From NCBI GenBank assembly GCA_026636295.1, contig CP089457.1, positions 1-64,000 of the forward strand: a stretch of DNA of 64,000 bases, read 5' to 3'. This DNA comes from Medakamo hakoo. Taxonomy: Eukaryota > Chlorophyta > Trebouxiophyceae > Coccomyxaceae. Under the pieces are notes generated by a model that saw nothing but the letters and a program-made list of their open reading frames with translations, made no database searches and was not told the DNA's origin. Positions 40,367-52,137 of this stretch are shown here, piece after piece (position 1 is the first letter of the stretch; the number at the start of each line of letters is the position of its first letter). The position numbers and the translations under genes are program-made.

Positions 40367-42225
40367 CTACAGGCCACCCCACCCGGCCGCCAGGCGGGCC
40401 AGCAGCGGCATGACTTCCGCGCCTTGAAACCGGCCCAGGCACCCCGCTGCCGCCGCGGCTTCTTTAAACGCGGGCGGCGGCGGGAAGGGGCAGCGCTGGC
40501 GACCGGGCTGGCCGCCGCCTGCGTCCACCACGGGGACGGGCTCGATCCGGTCGGGTCCGCCGTACCGGGCCAGCAGGCCGGCGCCACCGCCCTCGCTCGC
40601 GCCTGCAACGCGCCTCACAGTCGACGCCGCAAAGGGCACGGGCTCCACGGAATGGTCGCCAAACAGGGCGGGCGTGGAGTGGTCGCCCGTGGCCGCGAGG
40701 ATAAAGGTGGCCGGCTCCGCGGCGAGCCGCCCCGCCAGGCGCCCGACCATGGCGTCCACCGCGCCCAGCCACGCCGCTTTCAGCCCGGGGTCTCGGTCGT
40801 GGCCCGCATCATCCACGGCCTTGACGTGGAGGAGGAGGAAGGCCGGGCGGCCGTCGCCACTCCTGCCCTCCGCCGCCGCCGCGGCCGCCAGCCAGGCCGC
40901 GGCCGCGTCGGCTTTCGAGCCCAGGGCCGTCGCGTAATCCCCCGTCCCGCCGGGCGCGTCCACCAGCGCGGCGCCCACGCTGGCGCCCAGACCTCTGATG
41001 ATGCGAGTGGGCGCCAACACGGCGGCCGTGGACCACGCCGCGGCGTCCCCGCCCGCCAGGGGCGGCGCGTCCAGCCGTACGCCGCACCCGCGCAGCAGCA
41101 GCGCGGTCGCGGGCCGGGCGCCGCGGGCGGCGCGGGCGGCGTTGACCGGGTGGGAAGCCAGGGCGCGGCGGAATGCCGCACACACCGCATTCACGGCGTC
41201 GGCTGTGCGGGCGGGGTCGCCTGCACAGCCGGCGGCGGCATCCGCCGTCGGCACGCACCGCACCAGGCGCCGCCCGTCCTTGAGCGGGTCCGTCCCGCTG
41301 ACCGCGTCGGACAGCCAGGGCGGGGAGTCGGCGGCGGACAGCACCACGCCCGCCCTGTGCTCCGTCGCGTACTTGACGCGGACGGTCAGGTCGGGGAAGC
41401 CCGGGATGGGCAGGCCGTCCAACGCGGCGCAGAGGGCCGGGCCGTCGGCCTCAAACGCGCGGTCGGCGCGGCGGGACGTGACGAGGGGGGCGCCGCCGCG
41501 CCCGCCCGCTTCCTCCTCCACGCACGCGAAATTGCATTTGAACGCGATGTCGCCCGCCCGCATGTCCAGCCCCGCGCCCATGGCTTCGAACGCACCCCGG
41601 CCGCGGTAATAACTTTTTTTTTTTTTGGAGGGGGGGGAGGGGGACGGGTGGCGTGGGGAGCGCGGACGTGGCGCAGCAGGGGCGGGCGGGGGAGGACACG
41701 GGGGAGAGTAGCCCCGCCGCCCCTCTCTCTTCTACCTAACTCACATTCTGGGATCGTAGCCAAGCAAGGACAGGTGTGCGGTGTCGGACCCGCAGGCCCG
41801 GCCGGGCTCGACGGGGTCGAGGAGGCCCAGGACGCCCGTGGCTGTGGGTGGGTGGGTGGAGCGAGGAGGGTTGGGGCAGTGGGCGTGTGGGTGCGTCGCA
41901 TGCCCCCCTCTAGTGAGTTTGTTCGCGCCCCGCCGCCCCACACCCACCGTCCACACCACACACAACCGCCCCACTCACACGACGCCCACACACCTGCAAT
42001 CGCGTCCAGGACGGGCGTGGCGGCCGCTTGCAGGGGCGTCGCGCCGGGCGGCAAGGGACTGGGCAGCGGCGGCGCACCCGCGCCGTCCCACCCGCCGACG
42101 TCGCCGACGCCGTCGATGAGGACGAGGACGACGCCCGCTGCTGGCGCGGGACGGGCTGGGTCGGTGGGTGAGCGGGCTGCCGTGCTGGCCTCCCCACCGG
42201 TGGGAGGGCGGGCGCACGCGTCCAT
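40367..42225 (-). CDS. Archaeal-type cofactor-independent phosphoglycerate mutase (apgM-like)
   Basis: Exons 41994-42225, 41745-41841 and 40367-41612 give about 524 residues. Splicing reconstructs the alkaline-phosphatase-superfamily start [14 protein letters not shown], then [42 protein letters not shown] (catalytic Ser region), and [29 protein letters not shown] across the last intron. C-terminal metal ligands appear in [14 protein letters not shown] and ATGDHSTP. It interconverts 3- and 2-phosphoglycerate without 2,3-BPG. Plants carry a homologue of this archaeal form besides the normal iPGM. The 5' end is less certain; 42225 is the first ATG of the open frame. Confidence 0.9.
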
Positions 42226-42548
42226 GAGGGGGTGGATGGGGGGGGCCCGTCGGCGGGCGCGGGCACGCTGCCTGGGAAGGCAGGTGTGAGTGGCGGGGCA
42301 GGGGGCTTAATCCTGTGTGCACAGGGGGTTGGAAAAAAAAACACGGAAGGGCACGGGGGCCGCAAGCTTACACGCGCGCGCCAGGACGCGCCACCACACA
42401 CACACGCGCGCGCACGCGTGCGCGCGCGGCGCCCGGTGCAACGCACTCGCCGCGGACCCCAGCCCCTCCCCGCACTGCCACCCCCCGGGCCCTCTCTGAA
42501 AACAGACGCCACACCACGCTTCACCCCCCACCCCCACGTCGCACGTTC
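42226..42548. other. Intergenic between tandem minus-strand genes
   Basis: 3' flank of the eS6 gene and 5' flank of the mutase gene, 323 bp. Contains alternating CG/CA (42393-42430) with Z-DNA-prone character and an A9 tract near 42332. No gene recognised. Confidence 0.4.
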
Positions 42549-44090
42549 TCACTTGCCGGCCGCGTCCTTGGACGCCTGGGACGCCTGGCGCAGCGCGCGC
42601 TTCTTGGCCAGGGACTCCGACCGCCGCTCGCGCTGCTCCTTGAGGCGGGTGACCAGCAGCTTGTGGTAGTCGGCCGCCTCGGCCTTGGCCTTTTCAATCT
42701 TGGCGGCCTTGACGGCCTTGCGGTGGCGCTTGCGCTGCAGCGTCTGCGGCGTGACCAGGCGCTGGATCTTGGGCGCCTTGGAGTGCGTCTTCTCGCCCAC
42801 CGTGAACTTGCGGCGGTAGGTGTTGACGTACTTGCGCACGTCGTCGTCCTTGCCCAGGTTGAACAGCTTGCGGATCTTGGACGCGCGCTTGGGGCCGCGC
42901 ATGCGGGGCTTTTCCTCGTCGGTCAGGCCGGGCAGCTCGGCGTCGCCTGGTCGGGGGTGGTGGTGGGGTGGGGGCGTGCGGGTGTGGGTGTGGGGTGGCC
43001 GTGGAGGGCGTGGGAAACAGAGGGGCGTGCGTGCGGGCCCCGGGGCCGCCGCGGCCAGGTTGGGGGGAGGGCCGATCGGCGCCGAAAACACTCGACGCCG
43101 CCCCTCCTCCCACCCGACCAACGCACCCTTCTTGACGATGACCAGGTTGAGCACAGACAGGTCAGGCGAGACGATGCAGCCGCGCACCGATTTGCGGCGG
43201 CGCTCGCCCTTGCGGCGGCCGTGGCCGCGGAAGCACGAGTCGCCCGGCGACATCAACACGCGCACGCGGGTGTTCACGAGCACGCCCTGCTTCATGGGGA
43301 AGCCCTGCTTGTCCTGGCCGCCCATGATCTTGACGATGTAGCCCTTCCATTCCTGTGTGGGCGCGGGAGGGGGCGGGGTGTGGAGGGACGGGAGAGGGTG
43401 AGCAGAGTTTTTTGGCGGCGGCGGTCGAGACGTGAAGGGCGTGCAGCTTGCCCGCGCGCGGAGGGGGCGGAGGGCGTTCCAGGAGATGCACTGCATGTGG
43501 CTGTGTAGCCAGAATGCGGGAGCACCTGATCCACCGGGCGGAGAGGCCAGGAGACCGCTGGCCTGGCTGTGGTCGGCGGCGGGCGGCCGGGCTTCAATCG
43601 CGGGCGCGCGCGCCGACGGTCGGCCGCCGTCGGCAACGGGCCGACGGCAGCCCACGGAACTCAAACAAAAGCAACGTACATCACCCAGCGTGTCGGCAGG
43701 GACCTCAGCGGCCAAGCGGCGGTCGAAGAAGACGCGCCTGGAGGGTGTGGGTGGGTGGTGGGAGGGGTGAGAGCAGGGCGACGGCCGGTCAAAGGCGTGC
43801 GGCGCAGCAAACGGCAAACAACCCCGCCCCGCCGCCATTGGGCGCCGTTTAAACGTACAGGCGCTGGTCGTCGTCAATCTCCAGCTTCTTTTGGCATCCC
43901 GTAGGAGGGTAACTGATGTTGAGCTGCAGTGTTGTGATGGTGGGAAAAGGGGAAAGGTCAGCCGCGGCGGCAAGGGTGCGGCCGTCGGGAGGTGAAGCCC
44001 CGCCGTCGCGCCCGTGCGCCGGGCTTTGCACACCGCCGCGCCGCTGGCGATGGAGAGCCAGAACGCTCTCGATCATGTGCGCACCTTCAT
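42549..44090 (-). CDS. RPS6: 40S ribosomal protein eS6
   Basis: Five exons (44085-44090, 43859-43923, 43680-43737, 43127-43352, 42549-42946) give 250 residues, exactly the eukaryotic length. Exon 1 is only ATGAAG. Reconstructed sequence includes [62 protein letters not shown] and [27 protein letters not shown]. The C-terminus keeps basic [20 protein letters not shown], with the serines that TOR/S6-kinase pathways phosphorylate in other eukaryotes. Each junction matches the conserved protein, so this is the best-supported gene structure in the window. Confidence 0.97.
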
Positions 44091-44391
44091 GGTTCAAGAA
44101 TGCCGGCAGGAGTCGCGGCGAGCGAGCTGCAAGCGGAAAACTAAGTGTGAGGGGCACGGGCGAAAAAGCTCTCCACACACACACCCGACTGCCTTCCCTC
44201 AACCCGCGACGGCCTCGTGTTTCTTTTTTTCTCTTGTCTACAACAAAACTCTCGCACGCACCAGCGCGTGTCGCGCCCCCCTGGTAGCAGCAGCAGCAAC
44301 ACGCTGCAACGCACGAAAAAAGAATTCCACCCACCCACGCGCAGGCGTGGAATCTCACCACCCTCCCCATCCCCCCACGGCCTCTCTCACC
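44091..44391. other. Intergenic between tandem minus-strand genes
   Basis: 301 bp between the eS6 start and the upstream DUF1517-like gene's stop. Has T6/TTTCTC pyrimidine tracts near 44219-44235. No gene recognised. Confidence 0.4.
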
Positions 44392-45270
44392 CTAGTTCCA
44401 CCCATCGTCCTCATCGTCGTCCTCGCTCCGCCCGGCGCCGCTGGCGCCACGGAACGCGGACAGCACAAAGGACGCGACCATGCCAAAGAACAGCAGGTTG
44501 AAGAACAGGCCGCCGCCGCCGGACACGACCAGGCCCGGGCCGGCCATGCCATAACCGTAGCCCCACGGCGAGAAGCCCCAGGGCATGCCGAAGCCGTACC
44601 CGCCGACCAGGGGGGGCGCGGCGTAGTAGTTGTAGGACGTGCCACTGGGGATGGGGGGAGGGGGTTTTTGGGGGGCGGGCGGGGTGAGTGTGGGGGACGG
44701 CGGCGGGGGACGTGCGAGGGATGGTGGGGGGTGTCCCATCACGAGAGCGGTGGTGTGGGGTCGTGCCACGCGCGCCGCCCACCTTCCGCGCGGCGTGCGG
44801 AACGCGCACAGCCCCACTTTCGCGGTCGACGCACGCGCGGCCCGAAGCGCACGCATCCCCGTGTTTTTCACACGGCCGCCTCACGTTGGCACTCGACTTT
44901 CCCTGCGGCGCGGCAAAAGCCCCAATGCACGGTCGCATGAGGGGCGGGCGCGGCGATCCTGACGAGCCAATGGACATACTCACCCTTGGCGCGGCGCCGG
45001 CCGGGGCGCCGCACGAGGCGCAGAACGGAAGCCGGCCGACCCACCCACGCGGCCGCCCGACCGCGCGGCTTCCGCGGGCGCGGGCGAGCCCAGGAGGAGG
45101 GCGGCTGAGAGAGCGAGGGCGGCGAGCTTTGCAGCTGACGGCGTGGTGGTGGCGTCATCTTTTTTAGGCGGTAAAGCGGACGCGCGGGGAACCAGTGCCG
45201 CCCGGCGCGCGGGCAGGGGGGCCAGGCGCGCGCGTGGGGCCAGGCCGCGGGTGGCGGGGAGGGCAAGCAT
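44392..45270 (-). CDS. Short DUF1517/FLAP1-like plastid membrane protein
   Basis: Exons 44984-45270 and 44392-44644 (phase 2) encode 179 residues. The N-terminus (RGLAPRARLAPLPARRAALVPRA) is transit-like, followed by a thylakoid-type hydrophobic stretch (LAALALSAALLLGSPAPAEAA). Then comes ARSGGRVGGSAGFRS, SYNYYAAPPLVGGYGFG, FSPWGYGYG and a transmembrane helix (LFFNLLFFGMVASFVLSAF), as in plant DUF1517 proteins such as FLAP1. It ends with an acidic tail (EDDDEDDGW). Plant homologues continue for another 200 or more residues after this helix; that soluble domain is absent here. FLAP1 affects photosynthetic acclimation to fluctuating light; the role here is inferred. Confidence 0.75.
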
Positions 45271-45715
45271 GGGTGTGTTGTGCGTGATTTGTGTCTGGCT
45301 TCAGAAAAAAGGGGGAGTGAGTAAGGCCGAGGGGCGAAGACGCACACCGCACGCTCTCACACCTCTCATTCCACTCACCGCCCGGCGGCGCAGCGCCCGC
45401 GGCGCGCCACGCCTCCGTCGCCCCGGCGATCGGTCACCCAGTGATCTCGCCTCCTTCCCTCCGCGTGCGCGGCGCTGGGGTGCAACAACCGCCACCGCAT
45501 TTTCTTGGAGACGGTGAGCCTCGCGTGTCAATCCGTGCCCCGACGGGCCAAACAAAACACGCGCCACTGGCACCGCTGACGGCCGACCCACGGCCACCCT
45601 TCCTGCCACGCGGGTAGCACAGTCCTCGCAGACGGCCCCCGCGCGGCGAGAACGCAGGGTTTGGCTCCCTCCGCCCTCACTTTTTTCAAACCCTCCAACC
45701 TCAGGCACCGCTAGG
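45271..45715. promoter_or_regulatory. Intergenic, divergent promoter region
   Basis: 445 bp between the starts of the DUF1517-like (-) and CDPK-like (+) genes. GC-rich with A6 and T6 tracts; an imperfect hairpin GATCGGTCACCCAGTGATC lies near 45429. No TATA box or ORF supported. Confidence 0.4.
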
Positions 45716-47970
45716 ATGGCTGCGGCCGGTGGTGCGCCCGCGCGCCAGCCCTCCCTCTCCGCCCGCCTCTGGTCCGCGCTCTCAGAACCGATGAGCAAGA
45801 TTTCAGACTGGCTCCCACCACCGGCAGCGCACATCAAAGCGCTTAAAGTAAGTCAGGACGGCGGCGCAAAGGCGGGCGCGTGCGAACGACGGCGGGCGAC
45901 GCATGCCGTGCGGGCCGCACCTTCGGCCCTTGCGCCGCCTCGCCGCCCCCGCTCCGCCGCCTGCAGCAAGCAGACGGCCTCGGGGCACGCAGCGGACGGT
46001 GGCGTGGCCCAGTCCGCCGCGGTTCACGTCCCCGCCTGCGCCACTGCACCTTCCGTTCCGGCAACTGCCGTGGCTTCGGCTGCGTGGCGCCCAGCGTGCG
46101 ACGCCCCTGTCGCGCTCACAAACACCCTCCCACCCCACCCTGCAGGCGGCGGACGCCATGCTGCGTGCGTCCCGTGCGCGCTCCTTCGCGGCGGAGTACG
46201 AGGAGTGCGCCGGCAGCGGCCCCGGCTCGTCGTCGCGGCTGGGCAGCGGCTTGAGCGGCTGTGTCTTGCGCGTCAAGCACCGCGCCTCGGGCGCCATGGT
46301 GAGTTCGTGCGGGGACGGGGGGGGGCGCGCCTGGCAGCGTGTGGATGGGGAGCGGGGCGGGCAGGGCGCCGGAAGGCGGGCGCGGACGCGTGCGCGGGCT
46401 CCGGGACGCGGGGGTCCCGCCCGCATGCCTCGTCACCAGGCGCGCCGCGGCCACAGGTGCTGCGCTGCCCCCTGGCTCGTGAGCCCTCACCCCCCTCCCT
46501 CCCCCCGCCGCCCCGATTCCCCGCCAAAACACTAGGTTGCGGTCAAGCTCCTTCAGGTGCCGCCCGGCGACAAGGTCGCCCGCCGCCTCGTCGTCCGCGA
46601 ACTGGCGTGCATGCTCCTGCTCCAGGTGAGGAGAGGCGCGCCCGCAAAAAAACGAAAGCCACGCGCGCGCGCACCACTACGCCACCACAGCGCGCGCGTG
46701 AGGGTTCCCGCTCCCGCCCGCGCGCCCGCCCGCGCTGGACTGCACGTCCTGCGTGCCCATGTGTGCGACACCCAGCGCGGTCGCGCCTGGCCGCCGGCCC
46801 GCACACACACTGGGCGTGTGTGTGCGTGCGGCCGGCGCGCCGGCCGCACCGTTGGGAGCGCTCCCTCCCCCCTCACCCCCCCCCCCCCCCCCACACGCCG
46901 CCCACCCCCACAGGGCGCCCCGCACGCGATCGAGCTGCTCGACGCGATCGAAGACCAGGCCGCCGGCCGGGTCGCCGTCGTCATGCGCCTGTGCGCCGGC
47001 GGCGAGCTGTTCGAGGACGTCGTCCGCAAGACGCACTACGGCGAGCGCCAGGCGGCGGCCGCGGTGCGCGCGCTGGCCTCCTACCTCGCGGCCGCGCACG
47101 CGGTCGGCATCGTCCACCGCGACCTGAAGCCGGAGAATATCCTCCTGGTCGCGGCCGGGTCCGGGTACGACGCCGGCGCGGGTGGCGCCGGCGGCACGGG
47201 GCCGTCCACCTCCGGTCCGGACGATGTCCGGTCCCGCAACCCGGCCCCCGGCCCGGGCGGGACGTGTTCGTGCGCGCGCCGGGGCGGCCTGCGCGTTGTC
47301 GACCTCGGGTGCGCGGCCCTCGTCCGCCCCGGCCAGCGCCTCAAGCCCCGGGTCGGCACGCCCTACTACGTCGCGCCCGAGGTGCTCACCGGCCGGGGCG
47401 CCGGCCCGCCCTCCGACGTCTGGTCGCTGGGCGTCATCGCCTACATCCTCCTGTCCGGCCGGCCGCCGTTCGGCGGCGCGGACGACGCGGCCGTCCTGCG
47501 CCGCGTCCGGCGCGGCGCGTACTCTTTTGCCGGGCCGGAGTGGGGCGCCGTCAGCGCCGCGGCAAAAGACGCCGTCCGCCGCATGCTGGACCCCAACCCG
47601 GACACCCGGCTGACGGCGGCGGACGTGCTGGCGCTGCCCTGGCTGGCGCCCGGCGGGGCGGGCGCGCCGGCCGCGCCGCTGGCCGACGCGACGCTCGCCC
47701 GCCTGCGCGCCTTTGCCGCCGCGTCCCGCCTGCACCAGGTCGCGGCGCTGACGCTCACGCGCAGCGTGTCGGAAGCGGGCGCGGCGCAGCTGGCGGACGT
47801 CCTAGCGGCGGCGCGCGAGGCGGCCGGGCAGGGCGGGCACGGGCCGGGCGGCGGCGGCTCGCCACGTGGCGACCGCCCGGCCGGGCTGCTGTCGATGGGC
47901 TCCCTCTTTGGCTCGACCGGCTCGCACGGGTCCGGGTCGGGGGGCTACACCGCCGCCGCCGCCGCGGCCG

Positions 47971-48012
<42 letters not shown>

Positions 48013-49646
48013 AACCGGGCATGACGACCAAGCTGTCCGACGCGCCGCCGTCGCTGCCGTCGTCCTCGCCGCCGCGCACGCCGCGCGGGTGGAGCGCCGG
48101 CTTTCGCGCGCCCTCGCGCTTTGGCCCGGCCGCCGCCGCCGCCCGCGCCGCGGCCGCGACCGCGCCGCCCCCTCCCGTCCCGCCCCTGGGCTCGTCCCCG
48201 CCCCAGCGGAGCGGCGGCGACCGGGACCAGCCGTCGACGCCGGCGTCCGCCTTCGCGTCCCACGCCCCCGCGTCGGCGTCCTTTGGCCTGGGCTCGCACC
48301 CCATCACCTTTTCGGAGGACGCGCCGCCCCTGACCTGCCCGGCCGACGCCATTTGCGCGGTGTGCGGCGGTGTCAAGCCCGGCGCGGCCGCCCCCCTGCC
48401 GGCCCTGCGCAAAGCCCGCACCGAAAACGTGGCGGCGCTGCTGGCCGACGCGGGCTCGGGCCTGGGCGCGCTCGCGCTCGGCGGCGGCGCCTCCTCCACC
48501 GCCGACGGCGACGGCGGCGCGACCTTCCGGTCCGCGCACTCCCGGTTTTCGGAGGGCGGTGGGTGTGGCGCGACGTCCGCCGCCGCGGCGGCGTGGGGCG
48601 CGCCCGGCACGTCGTACGCCGACTCCGTCCTCGCCTACCTGACGATGATGGACGGTGGCGCGGCCGGCGGGGACGCCGCCGGCGCCTCCTCCTACCCGGC
48701 CGCGTCCGAGGACGGGTCGGGCGGGCCGGCCGTCGACTACTGGGCGGGCGGGCAGGGTGGGGCGGGCCTGGACGCGGACGACCCGCGCCTGGCCGCGGCG
48801 TTGGCGCGCGGCGCTGCCTGCGGCGGCGACGAAACGCCCCGGGCGGGCGGCCGGTCGGGCGGGTCGACCCCGCGCGGCCCGCCGCCGGCGACCGAAGAGG
48901 CGTCCTCCCTGCCGCCGCTGCGCCCGGCGCCCTCTGGCATCCCGCGCCCGCCCACGCTCGTCCGCACCAGCACGGGCACCGGCCCACTCCCCGTCCCACC
49001 GGCCGCCCCCGCCGCGGGCGCCGCGCTGGCGGCCGAGCTCGCGTTTGCCGCGCTCGACGCGGGCGGCGACGGCTTCATCTGCGCGGCCGACCTCGCCGCC
49101 GCCGCCGCCGCCGCCGGTGAAACCTTGTCCCTGTCCGACGCGGCCGCCGCCATCGCGGCCGCCGACGGCGACGGCGACGGCAAGCTGGACCTGGCGGAAT
49201 TCGTGGCGGCCATGTGGACGGTCGGCGGGAGCGCGACCGCCCGGCTCGGGGCGGGCGGCGGTGGGCCGCCGTCAGCCGCCGCCCCGCCCGCCTCCCTGCC
49301 CGCCCGCCTGGGGTCCGCGTCGGTTGTGCCGACCACCGCCGAATCGTCCGGCGGGTCGTCCGCCGGTTCCCTGTCCGACGGCCTGGCCGGCGGCGACGCG
49401 TCGTCCGGCTCGGACGATTCCTCGTCCCTGCTCACGCCTCCGCCCTTCCCGGCCAGTGGCGCGCTCCCGTCGGCGGCCGACCTGCTGGCGGGCGCCGCCG
49501 ACGCGGGCGGCGCGGCTGAGGTGACGTCCGCCCCTTCCCGCTCGGCGTCCGCATCCGGTGGAAAGGACGGCCCGGCGACGATCGAGGCGACGGCCAGCGG
49601 CGGCCTGCGTGCCCTGACGCCGCCCGTCGCGCCGTCCTGGGGCTGA
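45716..49646 (+). CDS. CDPK-like calcium-dependent protein kinase with long low-complexity linker
   Basis: Exons 45716-45847, 46146-46298, 46536-46625 and 46914-49646, all phase 0, give about 1035 residues. Kinase domain: Gly loop LGSGLSGCVLRVKH, spliced to VAVKLL (catalytic Lys about residue 99), HRDLKPEN, RVVDLGCAAL (DLG instead of DFG), VGTPYYVAPEV, SDVWSLGVIAYILLSG. Insertions of Gly/Ser lie between HRD and DLG. After the kinase comes a 400-residue low-complexity segment with poly-Ala, then two EF-hands: a loop at DAGGDGFICAAD, less usual, and a canonical DGDGDGKLDLAE. Plant CDPKs have four EF-hands directly after an autoinhibitory helix, so this architecture is divergent. Ser/Thr-rich tail. 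Confidence 0.88.
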
Positions 49647-50164
49647 GGCGCGAGAAAAAAAACACAGCACTGCCCACCTTTTTTTTTCCTTTCTTTTTGC
49701 TTACGACTGTCCTGCTACCTACGAGCGCGCGCGTGGTGTTGAGCGGAGTGCGTCCTTTTCTTTTTTGCCGCCTTTATTGAAGAGAGAGTGAATGAAACGA
49801 GCGAGAGGGCCGTGCTTGTGGTCGAGCGCGCGCCTGGGACTGGCTGAGTGGTTGCGCTGCATGCGCGCGCGCGACCATCACCCACCCACGCCCACGCGCC
49901 CGACGACGACGCGCAACCTCGAATAGAGAGACCGGGTGAAAACAACAACAACGACGAGAAATGGAGAGAGAGTGGCTGTAAGGAGAGGGAAAGACTCCCG
50001 TGTCCGCGTTGCTTTTTTTTTTCCTCGTCTTCACACGCCGCCCGCCGCCCGCACCCCTCACGCCGCTGCAAATTCACCTAGCTCCTACGCTCTCCCCTGT
50101 CACATGACGCATCCCTGTCGAGGAAAAAGTCCTACCCCCTCTCCGCCCCCCCCTCTCACCCCAT
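49647..50164. other. Intergenic between convergent genes
   Basis: 518 bp between the CDPK-like and BCKDH E1-alpha stops; AT-richer than average. Contains T9-T10 tracts near 49679 and 50012, and an ACAACAACAACGACG stretch near 49942. No gene recognised. Confidence 0.45.
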
Positions 50165-51771
50165 TCACTCGATCGCGACGCCAGGTGGCAGGCTGGCTGG
50201 GTGCGCGCGCGCGTGCGCCACCGCCGCGTCCCGCTGTTCGCGCAGGTGCCAGGGCGGGGACGCGTACACGTCGTCAAACAGGGAGGTCAATGGAGCCCTG
50301 GTTTGAGGGTGTGTAAGGGGGGGGGGGTGGCGAAACGTGAGACAGGAAAAAACACCCGGGGCCGTGGGCCGGGCGGGGCTGTGTGTGAGGGCGCGCAGCC
50401 GCCGCCACCCACTGCTGCCGCGGTTGCCGTCGCGGCTCCCGTCGCGGCTCCACCGCCCGTGCCTCCCCCTCTCAACACCAAAAAAACGGACTTGGGCTCC
50501 TTTTCCGCAGCCGCCAGCGCCGCCACAGCCTCGGCCCGCGCGCTCCGCCGCAGCTCCGCTTCCTTCTCCCCATCCCACCACCCGCGCCGCTCCAACCACG
50601 CCGCCAGGCGGGACGCCGGGTCGCGCGCCCGCCAGCCCGACGGCGCGCCCCCACCCCCGGCCCGGTACCGGGACGCGTCGTCGGACGTGGAGTGGTGGCC
50701 CGCCCGGTACGCGACGCATTCCACCAAGGCGGGGCCGCCGCTGTCCAGCACGAGCGCGCGCGCGGCGGCCACCGCTGCGTGGACGGCGCGCGCGTCCCCG
50801 CCGTCCACCCGCACGGACGGGATGCCGTACGCGGGCCCGCGGGCGGCGATGCCGTCGCCCGCGTACTGCTGGTGGGCCGGCGTGGAGATGGCCCACCCGT
50901 TGTTGCGGCAGATGAAGAGGACGGGCGCGCGCAGCACGGCCGCAAAGTTGCAGGCGGCGTGGAAGTCGCCCTCGGAGGCGGCGCCCTCGCCAAAGTAGGC
51001 GGCGACGACCGTGTCGCCGGGCGGGCCGGTGGCGCCAAACAGCTTTTCCGCGTACGCCGCGCCGACGGCGTGCGGCAGTTGGGTGGCCAGGGGCGAGGAC
51101 ACGGTGTGGAAGGCCCGGCCCCGGTCGCCGTAGTGGATGGGCATCTGGCGGCCCTTGCCCGCGTCGCGGCCATTGCCAAAGCACTGGTCGGCCATGTCCC
51201 GGAAGGACGCGCCGCGCTGCAGGAGCACGCCGTGCTCGCGGTACTGGGCAAAGACGGGGTCGGTTGGCTTCAGCGCCGCCGCGCTCGCCACCGTGGCCGC
51301 CTCCTCGCCCGCGGCCGTCATGTAAAAGGAAAACCGGCCCTGGCGCTGGGCCTCGAAGAACAGGGTGTCCATGACTTGCAGGCGGGCCATGGCCGCGTAC
51401 GTGGCGACGGCGGTGCCCTCGTCCCAGTCGTGCGGCGCCGCGGCGCCGGGCAGGCCGCCACCGGCGCTGGCCACGTCCCTGCCGGACCCGTCGACCGCCC
51501 AAAACGCGGGGATGGGGCCGCCACCGGCCGGGGCGGGCGGCCGCCCCGGCCCGCCGTAAAAGGTCAGGTCGGCCGTGCAGGGCAGGGCCCGGCCCCCGAA
51601 ATCGAGCGAGGCGGCCGGGTCGGGGTGGGCGGCTTGCAGCGCCTCTGCCGCCGCCGCCGCGGAGGCGGCGCCCGGAGTGCTCCGGGACGAGGACGCCGCC
51701 ATGGTCCTGGCCTGCGCGCGGCGGACCCGGTGCGCGGCCGACGCCAGGAGGGCAGAGGCGCGGCGCATCAT
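50165..51771 (-). CDS. BCKDHA: Branched-chain 2-oxoacid dehydrogenase E1 alpha subunit, mitochondrial
   Basis: Exons 50492-51771 and 50165-50297 give about 470 residues. The N-terminus (MMRRASALLASAAHRVRRAQAR) is a mitochondrial presequence. Key regions: FYMTAAGEEAATV, PVFAQYREHGVLLQRG, SPLATQLPHAVGAAYA, the thiamine-diphosphate motif GEGAASEGDFHAACNFA to RNNGWAIS, and the phosphorylation-loop YRAGHHSTSDDASRYR. The spliced C-terminus reads EPK|APLTSLFDDVY and PWHLREQ, as in other E1 alpha chains. It decarboxylates the oxoacids of valine, leucine and isoleucine with the beta subunit. The donor is GTCCGT, unlike the usual GTGAGT/GTGCGT here, but the junction is supported by homology. ATG 51771 is chosen for the presequence. 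Confidence 0.93.
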
Positions 51772-52137
51772 GAGAGCGCGTGGAGCGGACGGGGGGGTGG
51801 GAGGCGGGGGGAGTGGGGGGTGGGGGTCTGGGGCGTGCGCGCGCGCTGCGTCGCCGAGCAGGCGCGACAAAAAAAGCGGGAAGCCGGCCACGCACGGCCC
51901 AGCTGTCGCTTTGAGCAAGGACCCAGACGTGTGGGTGTGGGCCTGGCGCGGCGGAGCGAGCTGCCCAGGCAGTCTGGGCCGGTCTGCACACGGGGCGAGG
52001 AGCAAAGCGGAAAGTGGAACGAGTGTGAAAAAAACACATGCCTGCGCTCCACAAAAGAGTTGAGAGGGGAAAGGGGGCGGCGCGCTTTCCACGCGCACCC
52101 CTCCCTCACTTTCACCCCTCTCTCACACGCCACACAC
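51772..52137. promoter_or_regulatory. Intergenic, divergent promoter region
   Basis: 366 bp between the starts of BCKDHA-like (-) and Ulp1-like (+) genes. G-rich repeats at 51789-51826 (GGGGGGTGGG, GGGGGGAGTGGGGGGTGGGGG) could form quadruplexes. Promoter role is positional. Confidence 0.4.
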
